Assembly: GCA_023101885.1 (NCBI GenBank)
Contig: JALPQD010000205.1
Coordinates: 3,019,298 to 3,083,297 of the forward strand
Direction of reading: 5' to 3'
From: Typhlomys cinereus
Lineage: Eukaryota; Chordata; Mammalia; Rodentia; Platacanthomyidae
Length of the DNA stretch: 64,000 nt
This document shows, in pieces, positions 46,294 through 57,650 of this stretch (position 1 is the first letter of the stretch; every line of letters begins with the position of its first letter). Below the pieces are notes generated by a model that was not told the origin of the DNA, ran no database searches, and saw nothing but the letters and a program-made list of their open reading frames with translations. The position numbers and the translations under genes are program-made.

Positions 46294-48779
46294 GTGATAC
46301 CTTTCAGAGGAAAAATACTTTGCTGACCCCATCCTTTAAGATATGAATGCTTTAAAAAAAAAAAAGAGGCAAAGTAAATCCTGGGCTTCTTACTCTCTAC
46401 AGCATCAGAAGTGAGTTTTGGCTTACTTCAGAGCAGAATGTTCATCGATAACTTTTTTTCTATTAATTGAATGGAAACTAGATATATAGACCCAGAAGAT
46501 GTCTTTAGAAGCAAAGAAAAATATTTCAGAAATAGACATAGAGTGAAATTCGCTTATAAATGTGTATATGACACATACTTAATCAAATTAATATAGCAAA
46601 TATAATTAATATACCAAGAACCCATACAGAATTTTAAAACTCATTTATTCTGTATGTGATATTATTTAAGGTATATAAAAGATCTGAAATTATGGATATA
46701 GCAATTAATGTTTTAGTGTTTTCATTTCTTGCACAATAAATAATAGATTTATGTCTGTTTTGGAAAATGACAAAATACTAATTACCAATACTAATCTTTA
46801 TTCAAAATCTACTATTAAATGTTTAACTTATTAAACACACTTATTAAACACTTATTAAAATACTCAGAGTACTGAGACACAAGATGCAAAAGATATGGCT
46901 CTTACTTTCAAAGAACTTCAAATCCAACATGAATACTAAGATGGAACAGAGTCTCCATGTTCCATTTTACATAGACTTAAAAACTTCAACATATTATTGA
47001 AAATATACATATAAAGAAAGCCTTGTGTTTGATTTAGGCAACTACTTACTGTTACTCATACAGAAAAAGCCAACTCCAATGCACCCTTGAAAAAATTCAC
47101 AATGACTGAAATTCTACTGCATACAAATTTATTTCTTTACTTTAAGCATCACCCTTGTTTCCTTCCAATAACAATGGACCATTGTTTGTAAATTTTTTTT
47201 GCCTTAGGAATAAAGGCATATAAATACAAGAATCATTTATATAGTGACTATAATAGGTTGCTTTTATTTTTCTAACAATCTGATTTAAGAGTTATCTATA
47301 ACAAGACTAATATATAGTCATTCAATTATTTATCAGATTGTTTTCCCTTATGAGAAATAGGGCCTCAGTCCCATGAAGTCTCTGGGGGTTGAGTTGAAAC
47401 ATCATTGAAAGGGAGTGATATCCAAAAAGGAGGAGAAAATAAGCTTGCATATCTCACAATTTATGAAACTGGTGCATTGGTAGGGTTAATGCTATCAAGA
47501 AAAATTGAGAGTCAAAAACAGAAAAAGGGTGGTCTCCTCAGTTACCCCCACTCCAAAATCAATTGCAGTCAATAGTCATATAGAAGTAGACTGATGGTGA
47601 CAAAGGGGAAAAAAAGAGAGATTTCCCGTAAATTCCATATTATTGGCGATGAACCACATGGAGGGTAATGTTCACAACAGGAACAGCCTTTACAAACTCA
47701 CATGTTAAAGCCCTTTTTGATTCTAATGAAAATATTAACCCTTTATTCTGATCATAGGCAGAACCTTCTCAGATTGACAAAGCTTAATTAAAATCAAAGG
47801 TACTGAAATTAGAGCACACTTATTGGAACTCAAATGCATTATTACTTACTAATAGGCACCAAACCCATCATAAAACAGCCTTTGGTGCAGCTGTTTCCAC
47901 TGATACTGGATTTAATATGATTTGGTTAAATAACTGTTAATTTGCCTGACTAGAGCAGATAAGTTTACTCCAAATCTCATCATGCCTGTTTCATTTACTT
48001 TCTATTTGCTGTACTACATCTATGCATAGCTGATCTAATATAGGTTAGACTGTGTAAACAACTTGCTAGGTGTTTTGTTTCTTTTTGTGGGTATTTAGCT
48101 CTATGACATTTTTCCACACATAAAGATTTTTGTGCTCACACCAAAACTCAAATCATAGAACTGCTTCATCATCCCAAAGAATTACCTGCTCCCCCCAAAG
48201 CTTTTCTCTAATGCCTAATCTTTTCTCCATTTCTGTAATTCTGAGAATGTTTTGAAGAAACAATCAAATCGCATGCAAAGTTGAGCCCTAAGAGCAGAGC
48301 ATTTTGAAAAGCTCCCATTTGCAAAATCACCTATGTGACTTGTATATATGTGAAGATGTATATATGTTCACTTTGTATGATCTCAAATCAGGTTTCTTGA
48401 AAAATATTCTTAAGTTCAATTTCATTCACTTCAAGACAATAGAGACAACCTGGGAAATAAATTTGTTGAAACGCTAACTGAAGGGTGCCCCGTTCCCTCA
48501 TGACACCATGGTTCTGTACATTTTAAGTAGTTTATGATTTCATAGAGCTATAGTCTGACACAAAGCTCAAAAGTTCCTACTTTTGAGTATCTGGAAAGCA
48601 CCTTTGCAGCAGGGAACTCTGTCTCTAGAAGGCAGATCCACCTCTCTCCTCTCTGGTTTCTAGCAACAGAATCCTAAGAGTGTTCCGTTGGACTCACAGA
48701 AGATAAAGAGTTAATGGTTTCTACTCGAGCCATAAATTAACCTGCTTTAAAAAAAAAATCTGAGGGAAGAGGTGCTCCA
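46294..48779. other. Repeat-poor AT-rich sequence
   Basis: About 2.5 kb with an A12 run near 46353 but no named repeat. It lacks coding potential. Small echoes such as 'cttattaaaca' near 46827-46860 are local slippage. Confidence 0.45.
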
Positions 48780-48900
48780 AAGTACTAATGAACACACACA
48801 TCTAAAAATAACTCCTTGCTTAATTAACAGCACACCACACAGCCACTCTAATTAAAGCTGCAGGCCGGACAGAGGACTATTGGTTCCACATCTTTCACAG
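48780..48900. promoter_or_regulatory. Motif cluster, candidate enhancer
   Basis: Has a perfect MEF2-type site 'ctaaaaataa' at 48802-48811, 'ttaattaa' at 48820-48827, 'ctaattaaag' at about 48848, and E-box-like 'gcagg' flanks, all in a repeat-free stretch. Function is inferred from motifs only. Confidence 0.22.
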
Positions 48901-49242
48901 GCAGTAAAAAGTTCGATGAAATCATTTGAACATTATAGGGAAATAACACTGGCGACTGTAGAGAAGGGGATCCAAGAGGGAAATTAACTCTGCATTAAGG
49001 AAGGAAGACGCAGTGCAGGAGAAGTCAAGCTGTGCAGAAGGTCAGGGTGAGAGACAGAATGACCAAGGACAAAGCCAGAGTGATAAATTCCAAGTCCAAG
49101 CAATTTCCACAGTTGGCTGTGAGAGAGCATGAGAATCATGGCCAGAAAAGTCACCTCTGCTATCCAGAGGCTGAGCCCAGCCCTAAGTGAAGGAGAATGG
49201 GCAGCTATTAAAAATGGACGGAGTTCAGGACACTAATTTAAT
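48901..49242. other. Unique sequence
   Basis: No gene or named repeat recognised. Confidence 0.35.
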
Positions 49243-49440
49243 AACAACAGCCAATGTTTATTGAGTGCTTACTTTGTGCCTAGAATTACTGACCCACTAG
49301 TAATTCTAGGTTATCTTACATAGGGTAAAGCTGAAGTTAGGGGAAAAGCTACTTCCTGCCCTAGAGTAAAGTTACAGAGGAACCAGGAATTGAACTTCAT
49401 CAGATTGGGACCCTGGACTGCCCCACTAAGCAGGGACAAC
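49243..49440 (+). repeat. MIR SINE
   Basis: 'aacagccaatgtttattgag', 'tgcttactttgtgcctagaa', 'aaagttacagaggaaccagg', 'aattgaacttcatcagattg' and 'ggaccctggactgccccact' span the MIR from 5' core to 3' end. An insertion or rearrangement around 49290-49340 gives a short near-palindrome of 'agaattac..gtaattct'. Confidence 0.8.
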
Positions 49441-49989
49441 ACCTACCTCACAGGGCACTATGACAGTTATTCAAACAAGCCTCCCAAGTATGAATAAATA
49501 CTGCCCTAGTGACCTGAACAAGACACCGAAGAAATATGCCAGTGAAATTAGTTCCGTTTGGATAGTACTTTGGATCCCTGAGAATAGTCTAACAAATGAA
49601 CAAAAATGAGAGCACATAATCTGTGCCTACAGTCTTCCAAAAACCTCCTATCTAGTCTGGTCAAAGATAGGAGCCCCTCAGAAGTTTCTCAAGTCTATCC
49701 AAGACAACCATCAGGGAAAAAACATTGCTCAAAAGCCAGCAGCACCAAATCTTTTCCTTGTTGGAGGTGCCTAAATCTCAGACTCACTCTAGACCTTGGT
49801 TATGCTCAAAAAACTTAAATCACTTTCACACTTTTAAAGATATGGGTTTTAGCTTCTTCTGCTTCTGGTCAGAAGAATGGTAGATAGTGTTACAGAAAAT
49901 ATAAGATCTAGAGCCCATGAGACCTGCCTTGAAAAAATGAAGGCTAGTGAACAAATCATACATGGAGAATAAAAATGTTGCTTAACTGG
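49441..49989. other. Unique sequence
   Basis: 49447-49510 may hold a further reversed MIR piece. No gene seen. Confidence 0.35.
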
Positions 49990-50140
49990 TAAATCTCTGT
50001 CTTCCCAACTATGAATCAGAGTTAGTAACAGTGACAATCTTGAGATCAGGTAATAATCAAGTGCGATAAAGAGCTGTGCATAGCATCTCACATATAGTAA
50101 CTGTTCAGCATCTAGTCCATTGATATTATTATAAATAACA
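49990..50140 (-). repeat. MIR SINE fragment
   Basis: 'ctgtcttcccaactatgaat', 'agtgcgataaagagctgtgc', 'atagcatctcacatatagta' and 'actgttcagcatctag' follow reverse-strand MIR, including the 'gcacatagtaagcgctcaata' region. Confidence 0.65.
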
Positions 50141-53100
50141 ATTCTACTACAGAGGTTGCTGCTTTTCCAAAGAGAAGTTGAGAAGGATACGAGAGATTAT
50201 TTCTAGCTTCATTCTAGCTCTGAATATAGTTTTTTTAATTTTGATACAACTGTGGCATCAACACTTTACTTCCTAACTTGAACAATTCTCAATGACATTT
50301 TTTGTATATAAAAACCCACACTCTAAGATCTTAGAATGGTTAAAAAAACTGCAATAAGAAGTATAGAGCATTTAGCTATTTCTCCTTTTTAAATGTGTTC
50401 AGATTTATGATAACTAATAATATTCTGTTATAGGAATTCTCAAAATTGTTTTAAATGATTTTTTCAGGAAATATAATAAAAACAGATGAAATTAACCAGC
50501 TCTGCACGAGCTTTTCCCTACCAATTAGGGAAGATGATAGCTTCAGTTGTTTGCAAGGCAAAAGTGCTGATTCAGGGAAGGTCTAATTGATCAGAACAAT
50601 GTATGGGCTGGCCTAATGCTTTAGGTCAAGTCCTTGGGAAAGATGCATTCTTCATGCAAAATTGTGCTCCAAGCAGCTTTCCTGCCACATGTCATTTTTT
50701 TCTTGTGCCATTTGCTTCCAAGTGTGATGTGTAGAGATAGCATCCTTCCACATGCGGCATGTGGAGATGGACCTGTGTGGGCAGTGTCCTGACAGCCTCA
50801 GACGCTGCTTGTGGATAGGAATCAGATTCTGACTCTTACTTGCTTTGCTATTTTCGTGTCTTGCTAATGCCTCCTTTTTGCCATTAGAACAGCTCAGCAC
50901 TTCTTGTTCTTCTATTTTGGTAGGCTGTAGGCTTGTGGCTTGGTCTTATTGCTGGGTAGTTCTTTTCCTGTCTGAGTGATAGACATTTTCATCATGTGCT
51001 GGAGCTCCCAAGAGGATGGAGGGAAGGATTCTGCTCTCCTCCTCTTACAGTATCAAAGAGGTAGGCTAGAGATATCATCACTCAATCAGGCAGGCCTCCC
51101 ATTGTTATGGACTCCCTTGTAACTATGCATCTCTGTGGGTGACTTCATTGGGTGGGGATGTTTATATGTGGCCAGATGACCATAAGCCTGTTGCTTCTTT
51201 CTTCACCTCTGTGGCTTTCAGAATCTAGTCCAGTGAGTTGTTGTTGTTTCTACAGGTTTTGACTTTTTGGTTAACAACAGATGTGACAGTGGGCAGATGT
51301 AAGGATGAAATCAAGGGCACAATTAATTTCAGATTTGTTGGAATAGTAGTCGGTTGTGGAGGCGAGTTGTTCCTGTCTCCAGATCATCTTTCAGATAGAA
51401 ATGTACGAGTGGCAAAATGTTAATTCCTCAATCATCAGAAGACTGTTATTAAGGATGGTCTGTGTTTCAAACTCCTTTTAAACTTTGTACTGAATTCATT
51501 GTCTGATGTGATTGAATAAGTCAGTGCCTCAAAGTTCAGAAAAATGGGAACTTAGGAAGACATTCTTAAACTCAACAGTGTAACTATATATTACAGTTGT
51601 AGGCAGAAAACTGGAAAAGTTCCTTCAGGTGGCATTGCTTGTGTCCACATGCAATATATTTCAAAGTACAAAGGTAATTATAATACACACCTCAGTGCAA
51701 GACCATCAGAGAAATGCCTCAGTCCTCCATCCAAAGGGAATGCCAAGTTTGAAGTTTTCAATCTCTTGGGTTTTCAGAGTGTACCTTCATGTAAGCCAAA
51801 GTTCATGCCTGCATATTTTCTTGAGAAATGCTGATCATATCTCTTTGGAACCTTATTGTTTCCTTTATTTTCCATAAGATTTTCTAAAACACACACAAAA
51901 AAACAATTATAATCAAGGTAATTTTGACAATTATATCTAATACAATTCTAATTAATATTTTGCAGATCAACTGTCTAGCACATATTATGTTCCATACTTT
52001 GTGAATTACTTTATATTTCACAATATAACTGACAGATAAGGATTATGCCTGGGATTTAAAGGTAGATTTTCTAGTTCTCAAAAAAGAATAAATTATTTGT
52101 CTTGGGCTGCAGGGAAAATATTTTGCAACAAAATATATTGAAACCAAGATGGAAGAGTCATATAGTTCATTAAGGTTTTAATCATGTGCTCACTTCCTGG
52201 GTCTAGACAGCAACATACAGAAAAGTACTATAGTTCCCAGTTTCTTTAAGAAATTTCAACATGGATATATGAGTTGTGATTGCTCACAAGGGACAGCCCA
52301 GTGTTTTTGCTTTCTACAACATGGAGTTATCTGCCTTTCTTGTTATCACCTAGATCAACAGTAGGGGACATAGAGACTTGACTCTAGGTTTAGAACAAAG
52401 GAAAAGGAGGAAGGGGAATCACACATCAGCAAACATAACTCCACTGAGTGTTTTTAAGTCTATGGCAATATCCAATACTATTATCATAAACTTATAATGC
52501 AACCAATAAAGTCACCACGAATGGATATCCTAGACTATTGACAACATGCAAAGTTGCAGCCATTTATTGCAGTAGCAGCAAATGCTCAGAAATCACTACT
52601 ATCTTCTTGTTCTGAAGCCCTAGAATTGATCTCCCAGTTTCAAAAATTGTCCCTGAATCCCAAATACCAGGTGAACCACAGGCTGCAGATCAATAGATTT
52701 TTTTCAAGTACAATTATTGTTTCTCTCTGGGAGAGTCCCATTAGTCCCAGAAGGAAGAATACTTTGATTGACCTCAAAGAACACAGCAGATGTGAATAAG
52801 CTCTGTGCTGCTGACCTTATCAGGCAAAAGCCAGGCCTTGAAAAATCACAAGGGAACAGCCTGGACATGTGCATATTGGCTGTGGGAAACCAAACAGCTG
52901 GTTTAGTATGTGTTCTTACAAATCAACTCAACTAAAAAAAAATGCAAACCATGAAAGGAAAGGAGAAAAATGAATCAGTAAGCTGACAATCTCTCTGTGC
53001 ATTTCGAAACATTCTCAGGAAAAATATGAAAAAAGAGGAAGCATGTTATGAGAATCTGGAAACCTTTGATATATTAGAAAGATTTTTCTACCTAAGCTCC

Positions 53101-53970
53101 TAAAGGCCCAATTGTTTAAGCTCACGGGTACAGAGAAGTTTATTTCTTGTCTTCGGAGGCCATATTTCCTGCTCCATTTAGGAGTTCTGTGGCCAAATAA
53201 GATGGTTGGAAGAAGATAGAGAATGAGAAAACTTTATTTCTCATAGATAGTTCCAATTCAAAGGTGCTATTCAAATCCAAGAGAGAGAAGTGGGGAGGGA
53301 GGAGGGAAAGGAAGGAAGGGAAGGAAATTTGGCTCATCCAGGGTATACTCAGGGAAGCCTCCACTTTGAAATGGAAGACTTTTTAGTTCTACTTCTTGGC
53401 ATCAACTGCAACAAAGGCAGTTCCTTGTCTCCTGCCATGAGCTGGACTAAGCAACTAAGAACATCAATGTGTAGAGAAGTCACAGCCCCAGGCCTTTACC
53501 AGGAAGCAGTCTGTGTGCCCTTGGGCAAAGCCCACTGACACAGTTCACACAGCAACTTTTTGTTTCTTGCTTTCTAAATTAATTTTTCAAACTAGCACAC
53601 AAAGTATTGATTCCCATCATGGCCTCTTCATACATACGTGTCATTACACCTTGTTCTTAATCATCCCTCCCACTCCCTCCCCCGTCTCATGTTTTCTCCT
53701 CTCCCCCAGGTGGCTCGGTTTCTTCCCACATTCAGCTAGTGGATGTTCCCTACGGCTTTCACATGTTTTACATTCTCAGGTTAGAATAATTCCTATCTGC
53801 AGTGAAACCTTTTGCCATGCTGAACAAATGAAACAGATGTGGGGATAGTTTCTGATCATTTGCCAGAGGGAATTCACAGGGACAGAAATCTGGGATGCCA
53901 TCAAAGGAGCCTCAGCAGGCATGGCTAGAGGAAAACAATGCTTGAAACAGTTGGGGAAAGATCTGCAATG
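50141..53970. other. Repeat-poor sequence, no gene seen
   Basis: 3.8 kb with no named repeat that I can support. Frames stay at or below 111 codons with no domain. 53280-53330 is a GGAA/GGGA-rich purine patch. Confidence 0.35.
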
Positions 53971-54360
53971 ATTTTATTCATCTATTCATTTATTCAATTA
54001 GCATTTAAGGTAAGCTTACCATACGTCAAGCATGATATTAGGTGTAGAAATACAGAGACAAAATAACTCACAACTCAGCACAGGCGAAAAATCATGGCAT
54101 TTACTCACAACTATGTGATGCATAGAAGGAGACTAGAAGACAGTTAAGAGGTAAAAACAGAAAGGGAATAAATGGAAAGCAAAAGCCAGGAAAGTTGGGG
54201 GATGGACCTGACAGACCTGGGAGACATGTGGTGTCAAAGGACAGAGATGATTTTCATCCATTCGCTCACACATTCAATCAGCATTTACATTCAACCTGCT
54301 GTGTGTGAAGAAAGTGTGGCTAAACATCAGGTATAGTTGGAAATATAGAACAGGGCTGAA
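53971..54360. repeat. Two old related repeat traces
   Basis: 'tctattcatttattcaatta', 'gcatttaaggtaagcttacc' at 53981 and 'ccattcgctcacacattcaa', 'tcagcatttacattcaacct' at 54258 share the same layout and are followed by 'gtgtagaaatacagagac' and 'tagttggaaatatagaac'. They resemble ancient mammalian repeats whose 5' end is a 'cattcattca..' block. Family not determined. Confidence 0.35.
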
Positions 54361-54596
54361 CTCAAAGGAACAAGATGATTATGGAATGCTAATAGCCGTA
54401 GCCAATTTTCACACAAAGGATAATTATTGTCAACCAATATAATCAAGGCCCAAACTTTGATTTTTGACCTCTTCTAAGCAAATCAAGCAAGCATAAGACG
54501 TATCAGTTCATTTACACTATGCCAATTACATTTAAATGTCAACTTTGCAATTGATGGCTGAGTCTTTAGTCACCTCTGTAAGAGTTATTGAGTTAA

Positions 54597-55077
54597 CAGG
54601 GAAATTTGCGGAAGAGGGGGCGGTAAGATTGTAAGAGCTTAAAGATGCGGAGGAAGCAATGATATGCAAGATACTCTACACAAGTTAGGGCCTGAAGTAA
54701 TCATAATAGGACTTTGCATAACCTGTGCAATGATTGACATATCATTGACCCCCCCCAAAGTCTAGCATGGATCATAGGCACTAGGATCCTTAGAAGCAAG
54801 GGATTAATAGCCACAATAGTGTTCCCATACTAAAGGGGAATACAAGAAAGAGCTCTAAGCAATGCTACTGAGTCCTTACACTCCATTGGAGAGGAGGACC
54901 CAGAGGGAAGTTTGACATGCATACTAAAGGATGCTCTAAAGATGGGGGGAGGGGGCACTGGGAGAAAGGGAAGGAAGAGGGGAAAGTAAGGGGAAAGGGG
55001 GAAGGGAGCAAAGGGATGGAGGGTAGAGAGAGGGAGGGAACGGGGTACCTATTAAGTTTGTATGAATGGGGAAAAAA
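54597..55077 (+). mobile_element. Short L1 3' UTR insertion
   Basis: 480 bp of L1 3' UTR starting at 'aaatttgcggaagagggggc', matching 12699 onward, with a purine-rich G block and a short A tail. Flanks 'agagttattgagttaa' (54581-54596) and 'agagttattcagttaa' (55078-55093) are a 16-bp target-site duplication with one mismatch. Strongly 5'-truncated; no coding sequence. Confidence 0.85.
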
Positions 55078-55093
55078 AGAGTTATTCAGTTAA

Positions 55094-55973
55094 AGCAAGC
55101 TCTGAAAAAGTCTGTGGGAAATCATCTAATGGACATGGTAAGATACAGTCTATAGTGGATGGGACCTTCCCTAAGCAGATAGATCTGATGGAGAGAACTG
55201 ATATAGTATTTTGGTACTAGTATTTGATACAGTTTGGCAAGTGAGGTTTCACCCTCTCTCAGCAGTCTCTGTAGTTCTCTCAGCTCCTGATGTTGGTATG
55301 AATTTTCTTGCCAGGCTGGACTAATAACTGTAACTGAGAACTGAAAGAAGACTAGAAACTTCCTTGTTCCCCTCAGCTTCTTTGGTCATGAATTTGTCAG
55401 CAACATGCAGGTCAAACTGCAACAGCTCCCCTCTAGCTCCACTGGCATCTGTGTTTATGACTTGTGAGCCAGACCATGGCCAAGGGAACTACCTCCCCTT
55501 CACACCTAATAAAAATATGTGAGGAGAGTTAGAATCATCATAACTGGCAGGCGCTCCTGAAAATCGTGACTCAGAACCAGGGGAGCCGGACATCCTGTAG
55601 CGCCTCACAAGAAAGACTTGCCTGTTCCCAAATTTCTGTCCTATCTGCTCAGAAGATCGTGACACCAGATGATGGACTACAAAACTTGCACTTTAAAACC
55701 TTAATACTAATTGTCTGATTCTCTAAAATATCAGGTCCACTTAAATCATTAAACTATCTAGGTTTCTAACAACAGAACACATAAAGAATTCCAAAGAGAT
55801 TCAATTTGCAATTCATGTTAAGAGACATTTTGCTGACCTCAAAAAAAGAGAACTATTTTCTTCTCTGAAATAGTGTCTGTCTTCAAAACAAAGAGTTTTA
55901 TTAAGAAAAATAATTCCTTTCATGGCAATTCATACCAATACCTGGACAGAGAGATAATCAAAATCACCTTTAA
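55094..55973. other. Unique sequence, no gene seen
   Basis: No gene or named repeat that I can support. Confidence 0.35.
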
Positions 55974-56203
55974 GGACTGAGGAAATGGCTTGGTGGTTAA
56001 AGAGCTTTGCTTGCTGCACAAGCAAAAGGTGCAAAGTTCAGACCCTGAGATTCCACATGAAATTCCTATAGTTCCACCCTTGGAAAGCAGGCATTGGGAA
56101 TTCCCCAGAGCAAGATGGTTGACCAAATCATCCTGTTGGTAAATTCTAGATCTGATTTTTGCTTTACTGTTTCAAAGAGAATAAGGTGGAAAAGCATTTG
56201 AAG
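55974..56203 (+). repeat. B3-like SINE, 5' part (interrupted)
   Basis: 'ggactgaggaaatggcttgg', 'gcaaagttcagaccctgaga', 'aattccccagagcaagatgg' and 'aataaggtggaaaagcattt' match the family at 26824. A younger SINE splits it; its tail resumes at 56506. Confidence 0.7.
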
Positions 56204-56491
56204 AGGCTGGAGAGGTGGCTCAGGGGTTAAGCCTTTGCCTTGCAGACGGAAGGTCCTGAGTTCGGATCCTAGACCCCATGTATAGACGCAGGGTGGAAGC
56301 AGGGGCAGCCTGCATTTCTGGTCCTGGTAGGGCTGAGCCTGTGAATTGGGACAGAATAAACAAGGAGGAGGTGGAAGCGGTCCATGGTGGTCCCCGAATT
56401 CACCCATGGTTCTACACACACACACACACAACACACACACATATACATACACACACATGTATATATGCGTACACGCACAATTGAATAAAAA
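56204..56491 (+). mobile_element. Young tRNA-headed SINE, copy 4 (nested)
   Basis: Head 'aggctggagaggtggctcag', B box 'gagttcggatcct', body 'gtatagacgcagggtggaag', CA-rich tail, 'caattgaataaa' and A run. Flanks 'aaaagcatttgaag' (56190-56203 and 56492-56505) are a perfect 14-bp target-site duplication made of the older SINE's own sequence. Confidence 0.88.
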
Positions 56492-56505
56492 AAAAGCATT
56501 TGAAG

Positions 56506-56626
56506 ATGATTCCTGATATCGACCTCAGGTCCCCCCAACATGAACATATAATATACATACACACACTCCATACACACACACACACACACACACACGCACG
56601 CACACACACACACATGAAAATGTAAT
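56506..56626 (+). repeat. B3-like SINE, tail part
   Basis: 'atgattcctgatatcgacct' and 'caggtccccccaaca' continue the interrupted element, ending in a CA-rich array around 56565-56615. Confidence 0.7.
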
Positions 56627-57504
56627 ACATACACATGCAAATATAATACACATATGCACATACTGGTCACATATACACATACTGCTCACTTGAGCACCTT
56701 TAACGGCTCGAGTCTTCAGCTGTGAAGTTTCTGGTAGCCTACCTCTTACAGGTGACCATACATGCTGTAGGGACTGAGGAGCTGCTTGTCATACACATGG
56801 GAACCAGCACGTCACAATGGAAAAAGCTATGCAGAGCAGAGTCCTTCGGAGCCCCTTGGGTGACACTCATGCTTTCATTCTACGGTCTCTCTCCTGGAAA
56901 TGTATAGGAAAGGAAATATTTGTAATGTTCTTGGCAATTTTGAAAAGTATGTGAAAAAGAAACGCATGAAATACTTTCTGGAGCTGAAGGACATTGCTAG
57001 TATTTTATAGACTTTCTGACTGCACACAGAGGAAGGAGGTCATTTCTCCCAAAGATGATCCTAGGAAGTAACTGCCCAGAGGAGCATCCTCCATGAAGGT
57101 AGATGATAATTCTGTGATCAGATCATCACTTCAGGTTTTAGCAATCAAGCAAACGAACAACGACGATCCAGAAATGGCTCTTCACAATCACTGAGTAGCA
57201 GAGAGAGACATTCTTAAGTTGTAAGTGCAGTTTCCTACTACATTTTCTGGGGCAAACAAAAAAAGCACAATTGCTGTGCTTAGCATCCAATGCTAAGACC
57301 ATTCTTGAGGCCTTCGTTTCTTTCTTTCTACTCCCACCTGTCTAGCTGCCACGAGAGGAAGTAAATAAAAATAAAATAAAAAGAGCAAGATGATTTCAGC
57401 AAGCAAAATATGCCACACAGAACACTAAATAGGTATTAGTCTCCACAGTGGTGCAAAAGAAAGGTCTGAAATGTAAAGGAATCATCATAGACAGGCTGTT
57501 TGAT
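56627..57504. other. Unique sequence, no gene seen
   Basis: Nothing recognised apart from short frames. Confidence 0.35.
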
Positions 57505-57650
57505 TTCTTGGGGGTTCTAGCACTTCCTTATGACTAAGTCCGCGTGGCTATAAATAGGGATAATATTACAAGATACAGACTATTGTTTTGAGTGTTAAAT
57601 GAATTAATACAGGCTTACATTATGTGCAAAAACAATGTCTGACATTGAGC
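57505..57650 (-). repeat. MIR SINE fragment
   Basis: 'ctagcacttccttatgacta', 'ataaatagggataatattac', 'gagtgttaaatgaattaata' and 'gtgcaaaaacaatgtctgac' follow reverse-strand MIR. Confidence 0.6.
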
